Under the pieces are notes generated by a model. That model ran no database searches, was not told where the DNA came from, and saw only the letters and a program-made list of their open reading frames with translations. 64,000 nt of DNA from Lentibacillus jeotgali (GTDB lineage Bacteria > Bacillota > Bacilli > Bacillales > Amphibacillaceae), in assembly GCF_000224785.1 (NCBI RefSeq), contig NZ_AGAV01000019.1:1-64000 (forward strand). The letters run 5' to 3'. Positions within the stretch are counted from its first letter, which is position 1; every line of letters begins with the position of its first letter. A program made the translations under genes and the position numbers. Below, piece after piece: positions 25,825 to 34,389 of this stretch.

Positions 25825-26307
25825 TAAAAGATAACTATGCACTATCTCCAAACTAAGGGGAATTCTGTCCTCCTTTAGTACAGGTACCATACCGGAACCC
25901 AAGTGTCTACTCCTTTATTCTACCTTCCTAAATATAATATGCCTTAATAGCAATCTCCAAGGCAATTGCACGGTCGCTTCTTTTGTCGCTATTTCAATAT
26001 AATAGTACCAGCGTAAATCTACCATTTCCTTGTTTGCTGCCTGTAAAGCAGCAAAAGAAGTGTTGGCAAGCAACGAAGGAAATACTGTAGTTACGGCCAA
26101 ATCAATTGATATTAACATGTTGTTTAATAATAAGATGATATTCTGAACAATGTGTCTAATGATAAGGTGGATCAAAATGTTCATAATTAGCTAATAGAGA
26201 AAGCAAATTTGAAAGCGCTTAATAATGGATTTTTAGCTTACAAATTTTCAGACGAGTTATTAGTTCCATTACATATTAATAATGAATTTTTCGAAAGGAG
26301 ATAATCT
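25825..26307. other. Gene-free stretch between the pyrimidine operon and the DUF3311 symporter unit
   Basis: About 480 bases. A minus-strand open frame (25915-26184) is AT-rich, lacks a ribosome site and resembles nothing I know, so I do not call it. The right end holds a cre-like box. Confidence 0.5.
26210..26223 (+). promoter_or_regulatory. cre-like site overlapping a -10 element, first symporter unit
   Basis: TGAAAGCGCTTAAT matches cre at 12 of 14 positions and contains the start of TAATAA (26220-26225), a possible -10. The identical 14-mer occurs at 30049-30062 before the next symporter unit. Confidence 0.5.
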
Positions 26308-26526
26308 ATGAAAAATAAAAGAAGTACAGTTTTTTTCCATGCAGCAGTTATCTTTGGCTTGATTATGTTAGAGACACCAATTGTATTACTAGCCAACAAT
26401 ATTGAACCAATGATTTTTGGACTGCCTTTTTTAATTTTTTGGGTACTATTTTGGTGGCTATTTTGTACAATTATTTTCCTGATCGCTTATATAAAAAAAT
26501 GGGGAAAGAAAAAATCTATTCGATAG
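26308..26526 (+). CDS. DUF3311-type small membrane protein, symporter partner
   Basis: A 72-residue protein with two hydrophobic helices and a basic C-terminus (KKWGKKKSIR). It resembles DUF3311 proteins, which are regularly encoded directly before SSS transporters. AAAGGAG sets the ATG. The symporter gene begins 27 bases downstream. Confidence 0.72.
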   Translation: MKNKRSTVFFHAAVIFGLIMLETPIVLLANNIEPMIFGLPFLIFWVLFWWLFCTIIFLIAYIKKWGKKKSIR

Positions 26527-26553
26527 TTTAATCTTTTAATGGGAGGTACACTT

Positions 26554-28059
26554 ATGTCAGCCGGAGTATTTATTATTTTTCTATTTTTATTTATTCCATT
26601 GGTAGTGGGCTTTATAGCAGCTGCCAGATCAAATAATTCGAGCAGTGACTTTTTTATCCAAGGCAGAAATATGGGTTCTGTTGCTGCTTTTTTTACTGTT
26701 GCAGCTACATGGTGGAGTTCATTTGCTTTTTTAGGTTCGAATGCCTCTTTTTATACGGAAGGTCCAGTATATTTAACAGCCTTTGCATGGAACGTTCTTT
26801 TTGGGTATCTGTATTACATAGTTGGAAAAAGAGTATGGTATCTGGGGAAGAAATTTGATTATGTTACGCCTTCTGATTTTATGGGTGACTTTTACGATAG
26901 TGAAAAAGTTCGAATTATTGTCGGAGCAGTTGTCACTATTTTCACAATCCCTTATTTACAAATTCAATTAACTGGGGGTGCCTATCTGATAGAAGTTACT
27001 TCAGGAGGCGTTATTCCTTTTTGGTTGGCAGCATTTCTATTTTACGCAGTTATAATTGTATATGTTTGGGTTGGAGGTATTAGAGCGATAGCCTGGACCG
27101 ATATAATATATGGTGCTATTTTGTTCTTTGGTTTACTTTTAAGCGGCATCTATATATCTAACTTAGTTGGAGGCCCGATTTCTATGTTTAGTGAAATGCA
27201 GCGTATGCATCCGGAGTTCCTCACCCTGCCTGGCCCAGATGGAGCAGCTGGATTTTCATCGTGGATTTCTTTATGTATTGTTACTGCACTTGGTGCTCTT
27301 ATGGGACCTCAACTTTGGTTGCGTATGTACGCAGTCAAGGATGGCCAACTATTTAATTTAATGCCATTTTTAATAGCGCTCGTAGCTGTTACTTATTTAG
27401 GCTCTGTTTTAATAAGCTGGACAGGTGTTCTGGAAATGCCTGGAATTGAAAATGCGGACCAAGTTTTACCTATTATGGTTACGGAATTTATGCCATTGGC
27501 TTTGGGAGCATTGATTTTAGCTGGAGGAGCAGCGGCGGCAATGTCTACATCCAATAGTCAAATTCATGCAGTTTCAACCGTTATTACAAAGGATTTTTAT
27601 CAGAGATATAAAAACCCTAAAGCTTCAGATAAAAGGTTGACAAAAGTTTCGAGGTACGCCATCCTCATTTTCTCTATCGTTGCTTACTTCATGGCACTAT
27701 TTGTTCCAGGAGTTCTTGTTGCGATAGGTTTAGTCGCTTTTGGTGGGACAGCACAGCTCATTGTACCAACATTAGGAGCTCTTTTCTGGAAAAGGTCCAA
27801 TGCCAGTGGAGCAATCTCCGGATTAATTGGTGGCGTTGGTATAATGGTGATCTTAACTTTCATTCCTGGTCTGAACAGCCCATTGGGTCTTGATCCTGCA
27901 ATGTGGGGACTTGCACTTAATACCATACTGTTTATAGCGGTCAGTTTAGCAACTGCCCCAAGAAATGAGAAAGTAGTTGAAAGATTTGATAAAGCACTTG
28001 AAATGTTTAAAAATAATGAAGAAGAAACACAGGAAGTGAACGATGAGAAAGCCTTGTGA
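26554..28059 (+). CDS. Sodium:solute symporter (SSS family), DUF3311-associated
   Basis: A 501-residue SSS transporter with about 13 membrane segments (SSSDFFIQGRNMGSVAAFFTVAATWWSSFAFLGS near the N-terminus, AAMSTSNSQIHAVSTVITKDFYQRY at the Na+ site). ATG 26554 follows GGGAGGT at 26541-26547; the ATG at 26539 lies upstream of that site. Its cargo is unknown; the next gene, a YtcJ-like amidohydrolase, suggests an amide or N-acylated compound. Confidence 0.8.
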   Translation: MSAGVFIIFLFLFIPLVVGFIAAARSNNSSSDFFIQGRNMGSVAAFFTVAATWWSSFAFLGSNASFYTEGPVYLTAFAWNVLFGYLYYIVGKRVWYLGKKFDYVTPSDFMGDFYDSEKVRIIVGAVVTIFTIPYLQIQLTGGAYLIEVTSGGVIPFWLAAFLFYAVIIVYVWVGGIRAIAWTDIIYGAILFFGLLLSGIYISNLVGGPISMFSEMQRMHPEFLTLPGPDGAAGFSSWISLCIVTALGALMGPQLWLRMYAVKDGQLFNLMPFLIALVAVTYLGSVLISWTGVLEMPGIENADQVLPIMVTEFMPLALGALILAGGAAAAMSTSNSQIHAVSTVITKDFYQRYKNPKASDKRLTKVSRYAILIFSIVAYFMALFVPGVLVAIGLVAFGGTAQLIVPTLGALFWKRSNASGAISGLIGGVGIMVILTFIPGLNSPLGLDPAMWGLALNTILFIAVSLATAPRNEKVVERFDKALEMFKNNEEETQEVNDEKAL

Positions 28060-28161
28060 AATACTCAAAATAACGTTTTTGTATGATATATAAAGATATC
28101 TTCCAATGGAGGAAGGATGAAATTAATATAAAATGCCTGATAGGTAAGATATGGAGGGATA

Positions 28162-29769
28162 ATGTTGGGAAGGAAATTACTGTTCATCAATGGCGAAGTT
28201 ATATCTGTGAATAATAACAATGAAATTAAAGAAGCGGTTGCTGTATTAGATAATAAAATTATTAAGACGGGCAGAACAGAGGATATTTTACAACTGAAGG
28301 ATGCGGACAGTGAAGTTTTTGATTTGAATGGATGTACCTTAATGCCTGGTTTTATTGATCCTCATCTTCATATCACGATGTTCGGAACAAATCAGCTCTC
28401 TGTATCATGTAAAGATGATAATATAACGTCTATCGATGATTTGTTACAAAAATTAAGAGAAAGAGCAGAAAATACGCCAAAGGGTGAGTGGGTCAGAGCA
28501 TCGGGATTTAATGAACAACAAATGCAGGATAAACGTTTTCCAACCAAGGAAGAACTTGATAATATCTCTTCCGAACATCCCATATTTATTGGTAGGACTT
28601 GCAATCATATGTCAGTGGTAAATAGTTTTGCATATGAACTGGCTAATGTAGACAAAGACACACCGGATCCGGATGGAGGGGAGTATGAACGCGGGGAAAA
28701 TGGTGAACTTACTGGTCTATTAATTGAAAATGCACATATGAACATGTTCTCTGTCGCCTCTTTTACAGAGGAAGAAATGGAACAAGCCCATAGAATTTCC
28801 TCTCAGAAGTTTATAGAAAAGGGTATTACGTCTATTCATGAGGCTACAGGATATGGTTTTGAAAATCTGCATGCGCTTCAGGATCATAGTAATAGAGGCA
28901 TTATTCACCAACGGGTTTATGCAATGATTGGTGCATTAAATGGCTCGGAGAAAATTGTAAGGCACATGGTTGGATCAGGTATATTTACTGGGTTAGGGGA
29001 TAATAAATTCAAGATTGGCCCGGTTAAATTATTTCTTGATGGCAGCAGCAGCGGTCCGACTATATGGACAAGGGAACCTTATACAAGTGATTCCAATAAT
29101 TTTGGCGTTCACTATTTTGAGCAAGATGAAGTTGATGAATTACTTATACCTGCCCATCAAAAAGGTTGGCAAATTACGGCTCATGCACAAGGCGATGCAG
29201 CAATTGATATGTTACTTAATACAATTGAAAAAGCAAATCAATTGTATCCAAGACCTGATGTGCGTCATCGCATAGAGCATGCGGGGATAGCGACCCCTGA
29301 TTTAATTGAACGAATGAAAGAACAAAAGGTTGTTCCTATCCCAAACCCTGCATTTCATTATGAATTTGGTGATGGTTATATTGAAAATTATGGAGAACGT
29401 ACAGCACATATGTATCCTTTAAAAGAGTATTTGGATAAAGATATTCCAGCGGCCATTGCATCAGATACGCCAATAACGGATTTCTCACCAATGCGCGGAA
29501 TACACACAGCGATTAAAAGGAAATCACAATCAGGACAGCCGGTAGGCAAAAATCAAAGAATATCTTTGCTTGAAGCTATCCGCATGTATACCATCAACGG
29601 TGCATATGCATCATTCGAAGAACAATTAAAAGGAAGTATTGAATCTGGAAAGTTAGCTGATATGGTACTTTTTGATCGTTCTTTAATTAATGGAGATACA
29701 AATGACCTGTTTGAAGCACAAGTGGAATGGACAATGGTCGATGGAGAATTTGTTTATAAGAAAAAATAG
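28162..29769 (+). CDS. YtcJ-like metal-dependent amidohydrolase
   Basis: A 535-residue Amidohydro_3 protein. H68 and H70 in PGFIDPHLH are the first metal ligands, GPVKLFLDGS supplies the bridging lysine, HAQGDAAI and RHRIEHAG give the later histidines, and SDTPITDFSPM the catalytic Asp. Known relatives (YtcJ, AepA, NfdA) have poorly defined or diverse amidase substrates. GGAGGGA precedes ATG 28162. It probably forms a transport-and-hydrolysis unit with the symporter upstream, and a terminator follows. Confidence 0.83.
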   Translation: MLGRKLLFINGEVISVNNNNEIKEAVAVLDNKIIKTGRTEDILQLKDADSEVFDLNGCTLMPGFIDPHLHITMFGTNQLSVSCKDDNITSIDDLLQKLRERAENTPKGEWVRASGFNEQQMQDKRFPTKEELDNISSEHPIFIGRTCNHMSVVNSFAYELANVDKDTPDPDGGEYERGENGELTGLLIENAHMNMFSVASFTEEEMEQAHRISSQKFIEKGITSIHEATGYGFENLHALQDHSNRGIIHQRVYAMIGALNGSEKIVRHMVGSGIFTGLGDNKFKIGPVKLFLDGSSSGPTIWTREPYTSDSNNFGVHYFEQDEVDELLIPAHQKGWQITAHAQGDAAIDMLLNTIEKANQLYPRPDVRHRIEHAGIATPDLIERMKEQKVVPIPNPAFHYEFGDGYIENYGERTAHMYPLKEYLDKDIPAAIASDTPITDFSPMRGIHTAIKRKSQSGQPVGKNQRISLLEAIRMYTINGAYASFEEQLKGSIESGKLADMVLFDRSLINGDTNDLFEAQVEWTMVDGEFVYKKK

Positions 29770-29785
29770 CTGGAGATATATACTA

Positions 29786-29839
29786 AGCACTGACCCAAAG
29801 CACAGCTGAAAGGCTTCTTTTGGAGTCAATGCTTTTTTT
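29786..29839 (+). terminator. Terminator after the amidohydrolase
   Basis: A long imperfect stem (AGCACTGAC-CCAAAG from 29786 with CTTTTGGAGTCAATGCT ending at 29832, small bulge) followed by TTTTTTT. The remainder of the gap to 30133 contains the next promoter and no ORF. Confidence 0.7.
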
Positions 29840-30035
29840 CTAGAAGAGCTTTAACAAACTATTATTCACATATTTTTAGTTGCTTTTGGATCAGCTCTTA
29901 AATGAAATGTGTCTTACGTAAGCAGTCTGCCGTACACATTCCTTACACACTGTCTAACAATCTCCATAAGAAATTAACATTATGTCTAGTATCATCAAAT
30001 CTTTAACACAATAAAAATAACTAGTAGCAAAATAG

Positions 30036-30064
30036 TTGAAAAGCACTCTGAAAGCGCTTAATAA
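30036..30064 (+). promoter_or_regulatory. Promoter overlapped by a cre-like site, second symporter unit
   Basis: TTGAAA (30036-30041), 17-bp spacer, TAATAA (30059-30064). The 14-mer TGAAAGCGCTTAAT (30049-30062, 12 of 14 to cre) covers the spacer and -10, so CcpA binding would block RNA polymerase directly. Confidence 0.6.
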
Positions 30065-30133
30065 GAAATATATAACTAATTGACAATTTAGAGTCTTTGA
30101 TTGTTTTTAATTTTAGATCAAGGGGGTGAAACG

Positions 30134-30259
30134 ATGTTTAATTTACCTTGGGAGACCGCACTATTAATGCTGCCTTGGCCAGTTATTTGGGTAACCTTGG
30201 CTCTCGTCATGTATTTCAAAATGCGGCGGGATGAAAGAATTGGAGATACAGAAGAATAA
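30134..30259 (+). CDS. 41-residue single-helix membrane protein, symporter partner
   Basis: A tiny gene: ATG 30134 after AGGGGGTGAA, stop at 30257-30259. The product has a short amphipathic start, one tryptophan/proline-rich membrane helix (about residues 10-29) and a charged tail (KMRRDERIGDTEE). It is 33 bases before a symporter gene and parallels the YhdT and DUF3311 genes before the other symporters. It is not a family I can name. Confidence 0.65.
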   Translation: MFNLPWETALLMLPWPVIWVTLALVMYFKMRRDERIGDTEE

Positions 30260-30292
30260 CACAACCAATCACTGGAAAGGAAGAAATCGTCA

Positions 30293-31963
30293 ATGAACTT
30301 AGACATTATCGTGTTTTTCATTTATCTGCTAGCAATGCTGGGAATAGGATTATATTTTACCAGAAAAGCGTCAGCATCAGCGGACCACTATTTACTGGGC
30401 AATCGAAAGATCGGTGCGCCGGTTACAGCCATCAGTATGCAAAGTTCTTCTATGAGCGGTTTCATGTTTATGGGCGGTCCGGCCCAAGCATTCCAAGAGG
30501 GCTGGCATGCACTGTGGTATGCAATAGGTGATGCTGGCGGATCGATTGTGAACTTGTCGGTATTGGGAAAAAGAATGAGAAGAATGTCGCAGCTGTTAGG
30601 TGCTCTGTCACCAGTGGAATATTTGGAAAAGAGGTTTGAAAGTACAGCAGTCCGTGTATATGGAGCAGTTGTAGCGATCATATTTCTGTTTGCATATGCA
30701 TTTGCACAGTTTATTGCTGCTGGAAAGGCATTGGAAGCGATGTCAGGTTTTTCTTATGAATTGGCTCTGGTTATAGGTATAGGCGTTATAGTTGTTTATA
30801 CTGTGCTCGGAGGATTTCTGGCCGTTGCTTTCAGTGGCTTTGTGCAAGGGATTATCATGTTGATTGGTGTAAGTGTTATCGGGGTAATGGTATTGCCTCA
30901 AGTAGGCGGATTATCAGGATTGAATGCACAGCTTGCCGAGATTGATCCTACATATCTCAGCATTTGGGGCAAGGATTTAATCTATTATGGCCAATGGGGT
31001 GTCATCTTGGGTGCGGTGCTTATTTATGCTATCGGGTATATGGGCCTCCCGCACGTTTCCGTTAAACATATGTCGATGGAAGGCGGCGACACCACAAAAA
31101 ATGCCGTTCTTTGGTCAGCTGGATTCAATCAATTATTTACATTCACGCCTTATATATTAGGGTTGTCTGCTATTATAATTATGCCAACTGTTTCCGATCC
31201 GGAAATGGTTATCCCGGAGATGGTTTATATGGTATTTCCGGGTATATTAGCAGCGATTCTGCTTTCAGCTATTATGGCGGCCATTATGTCTACATGTGAT
31301 GCTTTGCTGATGCAAGCAGGGACGACACTTTCACGTGATGTTTACAGCCGGTTTATTAATAAAAATGCTAGCCATAAACAACAGTTATTGGTATCCAGAT
31401 TGTGTATTTTAGTTGGGGGCATTGTTGGCATCGTTGTGGCTGTATACGAGCCGCCAACCGTCTTTGCACTTGTCATATTTGCATTTGGTGTATTGGGGAA
31501 CACTTTTATGGTTCCTTACATTGCTTCAGTTTATTCAAAAAATGCGAATAAAATCGGTGTGTTGTGTGCCATGGTTGGTGGCTCAGTAACTAACATTGTG
31601 TGGGAAATGTTCACCTTCCAAAACGCGACAGGGATACACCCGTTCCTGGCCGGCGTGCTGGTTTCTTTGATTGCTATGCTGATTGGAAATAAATTTGGAA
31701 CACCGCCTTCAGACCCAATTTTAAATGCATTTGACTTAGCGAAACAGAATAAAAGAATCCCAAAAAAATTGGAAAAAGGGATTTTTGATGATTTAGCACC
31801 TGAAGCGCAGAATATTTCCCGTTTCCTTGAAACACAAGAAGCCCAGAAGGACTTAGTAGAAAGACCATCGGAATCAAGGGAAAGTCAACAGAAAACGTCG
31901 CTTGATAAAGCACATAGACGTACAGTTGGACAGCCAGAAGTTAGACTGAATTTAGAGGGGTAA
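30293..31963 (+). CDS. Sodium:solute symporter (SSS family) with long cytoplasmic tail
   Basis: A 556-residue SSS transporter, PutP-like in places (ADHYLLGNRKIGAPVTAISMQSSSMSGFMFMGGPAQAFQEGWHALWYAIGD; AIMSTCDALLMQAGTTLSRDVYSRF). The last ~80 residues form a charged hydrophilic extension (KRIPKKLEKGIFDDLAPEAQ...), longer than in most relatives. GGAAAGGAAG lies before the ATG. Substrate unknown; the neighbouring PucR and aminotransferase genes make an amino compound plausible. Confidence 0.8.
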   Translation: MNLDIIVFFIYLLAMLGIGLYFTRKASASADHYLLGNRKIGAPVTAISMQSSSMSGFMFMGGPAQAFQEGWHALWYAIGDAGGSIVNLSVLGKRMRRMSQLLGALSPVEYLEKRFESTAVRVYGAVVAIIFLFAYAFAQFIAAGKALEAMSGFSYELALVIGIGVIVVYTVLGGFLAVAFSGFVQGIIMLIGVSVIGVMVLPQVGGLSGLNAQLAEIDPTYLSIWGKDLIYYGQWGVILGAVLIYAIGYMGLPHVSVKHMSMEGGDTTKNAVLWSAGFNQLFTFTPYILGLSAIIIMPTVSDPEMVIPEMVYMVFPGILAAILLSAIMAAIMSTCDALLMQAGTTLSRDVYSRFINKNASHKQQLLVSRLCILVGGIVGIVVAVYEPPTVFALVIFAFGVLGNTFMVPYIASVYSKNANKIGVLCAMVGGSVTNIVWEMFTFQNATGIHPFLAGVLVSLIAMLIGNKFGTPPSDPILNAFDLAKQNKRIPKKLEKGIFDDLAPEAQNISRFLETQEAQKDLVERPSESRESQQKTSLDKAHRRTVGQPEVRLNLEG

Positions 31964-31967
31964 TGAC

Positions 31968-32453
31968 ATGGGAGAAAAGGTCTTAACACAATCAATTAAA
32001 TTTGGAAAGAAACAAATAGAAACAAGTCTCATGAAATTACAGCCTGGTGTAAAGTATCTGGCAGATAGAATTATCTATTATCCTTATTACTTTTTCGTCT
32101 ATAATGTAAAAGCTAAGAGACTTTTTTTACCGATGAACGAGAAAGTTGGTTGTGCGGTGGACGCTATAAGTGGAAGTGGCTCACTAGTGGATTATAACCC
32201 GAATTTTGAAGTAGTCGAAATATCGGAAAAGCAGCGGTTACACCAATATCAGGAGCTTGAAGATTGTTTGCCTATTTCCGAAAGTTTTATATTCCAATCG
32301 TTATCATTAAAAATGAGGATGTTTTCTTTTTCTCATGTACAGGTCGAAAAACGGCAATTGTTCTACAGGCCTTATTGGGTTGTTTACAATACAAAGGGGA
32401 ATGGACAGGATTTTATTGTGGATGGTGTAACTGGTCAGTATCATCCCTTATAG
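31968..32453 (+). CDS. Unknown protein with an internal sequence duplication
   Basis: A 161-residue soluble protein beginning four bases after the symporter stop, with GAGGGG before its ATG. Two segments resemble each other: residues ~36-70 (IYYPYYFFVYNVKAK...CAVDAISG) and ~130-160 (LFYRPYWVVYNTKGN...FIVDGVTG), that is a Y-x-P-Y-hydrophobic-V-Y-N unit followed by a V-D-x-(I/V)-(S/T)-G turn. No signal peptide or known catalytic motif is visible. It is probably co-transcribed with the symporter. Confidence 0.7.
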   Translation: MGEKVLTQSIKFGKKQIETSLMKLQPGVKYLADRIIYYPYYFFVYNVKAKRLFLPMNEKVGCAVDAISGSGSLVDYNPNFEVVEISEKQRLHQYQELEDCLPISESFIFQSLSLKMRMFSFSHVQVEKRQLFYRPYWVVYNTKGNGQDFIVDGVTGQYHPL

Positions 32454-32472
32454 ATTTAAAACGTATAAATTT

Positions 32473-32512
32473 AACCAAACTCCGTGCTGACTTTGAGACG
32501 TGGAGTTTGGTT
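32473..32512. terminator. Bidirectional terminator between the symporter unit and pucR
   Basis: An 11-bp perfect stem (AACCAAACTCC at 32473-32483 with its complement at 32502-32512) between convergent genes. T-rich sequence follows on both strands but is not an uninterrupted run. Confidence 0.6.
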
Positions 32513-32523
32513 ATTCTACTCCC

Positions 32524-34149
32524 TTAGAAAAGGGTAAGGTCCCTGGATTTGGAATCCTTTAATAAATGATAGGCCTTGATAGCTGTTTCAATCGCCAAAC
32601 GGTTGGTTGGTTCCAGGTAATCTTTCCCCAGGAGTTCTTCTATTTTTTCAAGGCGATGATAAAGCGTCTGACGTACAATGAATAAACGTTCTGCTGTTTC
32701 TTTCTTTGATTCGTTAAATTTCAAATACGTTTCAAGTGTCGTCAGCAGTTCTGCGTTCATTTCCTTATCATGATTAAACAATGGACCAATATAATCGTCA
32801 ATATATGATTCGAATAATTGGTTGTCCTGCAGTTGGAAAAGAAGCCGGTATATTCCGATGTTTTCGTAAAGAGCAATGTCTGAATCGTGATATTTGCTCA
32901 GATGAAGCACCTCATTGGCCTCCTTATAGGCACGCATGAACTTGGAGATATCCCGATGGCTGCCGCTGATTCCGGTGTTGTGGGATTGAATGTTCAGCAT
33001 CTGCGGGCATTCCGAAATTAATTCAGTGAATTGATTTGCAGCGAATTTGTCATGTTTGTCGGTATCAAAAAAACTAATAACGGCTATTTCAGTTTTCTTT
33101 ACAGAAACTGCTGGATAAAAACCATAACGTTCAAATAATGATCGGATAGTCATCGATCGATGCACTTTTATTTCATCCCATTCATCATGATTAATGGCTG
33201 AAGATGCGGTATCCGCCTGACAAATAAATACTCTGAAGTGTAAATGTTTCTTCGATGACGGCATTATCATTTTGAGTTCATCAGGATTATATGGTTTTCC
33301 AAGCAATAGATTTTGCACCAAATCATCTTCTACATTTAATTTTCGTTCTTCAATGGTCCTGTTTCTTAATAAAATTTGTGCTATTGATATGGCTGCTCTG
33401 TCCAGTACAGTAAATAAAAACTCGTTTGGAGATTCTTCAGTTACGTGAAGACATAAATACCCCCAAATCTGGCCGACAACATTGACAGGGGTCAGCGCAA
33501 ACTTTTTATCGTCAATGGTAATTATTTTTTCAAAAAGTTTTTCGGTACAATGATTTTGCACATATGAAGCGAGTAATTTATTAAAAGCCTTCCCTTCAGG
33601 AGGATAATAATACGCTTTGGCTTCATCAGTAATAAACAATGCGTACGATTGAAATTGATCATGTAATTTTTGCAGGATTTTTAGTATCCCATTTGGTGAG
33701 AGGGATAGTTCTGTGAACGCTTGGGTCAACTCACTAATTTCATACAGCATTTTATGATGCTGGTTAATAATATGTGTATGTAATTGTTGTGTGATCTCAA
33801 CAAATTTAACAACTTCTTCAAACACAATGATGGGAAAATTATGCTCATCTGCAAACTGCTTAATTTTAGTTGGGAGAATGCTAAAATGAGGCCCAATTTC
33901 AATACAGATGCCAGCAACATTTTTGTTAATTAACCTTTCATAAGTATTAAATGAAGACTCGAGGTCGAGTCGCGTCCCTGTTGTGAGAACCAGTTCGCCT
34001 CCGTTGAGTAAGGCATCAAAATCGTCTGTTTCAATAATATGCGTCCATTTTATGTTTTTGCTTAATCCTTTTTCGCCTGCTAAAACGTGCGCACTTTTAA
34101 ACAGATCACTGTTCAGCGCATCATTGATTGTCAAGTTAAAGCTGCTCAT
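32524..34149 (-). CDS. pucR: PucR-family transcriptional regulator
   Basis: A 541-residue regulator. Residues ~1-125 match the PucR N-terminal domain (LTINDALNSDLFKSAHVLAGEKGLSKNIKW), the middle is a CdaR/GGDEF-like region, and the C-terminus (NESKKETAERLFIVRQTLYHRLEKIEELLG) is the HTH_30 DNA-binding domain. GGAGGGCGG precedes the ATG. It is divergent from the aminotransferase-Ald-MmsA operon and close to the pyrimidine genes, so it probably activates nitrogen-compound catabolism here as PucR does for purines in Bacillus subtilis. The symbol denotes family only. Confidence 0.82.
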   Translation of the reverse strand: MSSFNLTINDALNSDLFKSAHVLAGEKGLSKNIKWTHIIETDDFDALLNGGELVLTTGTRLDLESSFNTYERLINKNVAGICIEIGPHFSILPTKIKQFADEHNFPIIVFEEVVKFVEITQQLHTHIINQHHKMLYEISELTQAFTELSLSPNGILKILQKLHDQFQSYALFITDEAKAYYYPPEGKAFNKLLASYVQNHCTEKLFEKIITIDDKKFALTPVNVVGQIWGYLCLHVTEESPNEFLFTVLDRAAISIAQILLRNRTIEERKLNVEDDLVQNLLLGKPYNPDELKMIMPSSKKHLHFRVFICQADTASSAINHDEWDEIKVHRSMTIRSLFERYGFYPAVSVKKTEIAVISFFDTDKHDKFAANQFTELISECPQMLNIQSHNTGISGSHRDISKFMRAYKEANEVLHLSKYHDSDIALYENIGIYRLLFQLQDNQLFESYIDDYIGPLFNHDKEMNAELLTTLETYLKFNESKKETAERLFIVRQTLYHRLEKIEELLGKDYLEPTNRLAIETAIKAYHLLKDSKSRDLTLF

Positions 34150-34250
34150 TATTCCGCCCTCCAGACCGTTAAAACAAAACGGGATTAATTTGACACATTG
34201 TAAAATGAAAATTTTAGGAATAATAGTTATAGTATGATTATGAAATTAAT

Positions 34251-34264
34251 TGTAATCGCTGTCA
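34251..34264 (+). promoter_or_regulatory. CcpA cre site before the aminotransferase operon
   Basis: TGTAATCGCTGTCA matches every fixed position of TGWAANCGNTNWCA. It lies in the 240-bp divergent region between pucR and the aminotransferase gene, 126 bp before the latter. Confidence 0.7.
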
Positions 34265-34389
34265 ATTGATTAAATCTTAATTTGGGAGTGATTGGGAGAA
34301 TTCAGTATATGGAATAGACTCCTGGACAGTTTGTAAAATGTTCTGTCACTATCAGCCGTCTATAAATTATTCCGGAAAGGAGTTTTTAA

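Noticed and set aside
25915-26184. Minus-strand 89-residue open frame
   Set aside because: AT-rich hydrophobic reading without a ribosome site or recognisable motif; treated as intergenic.
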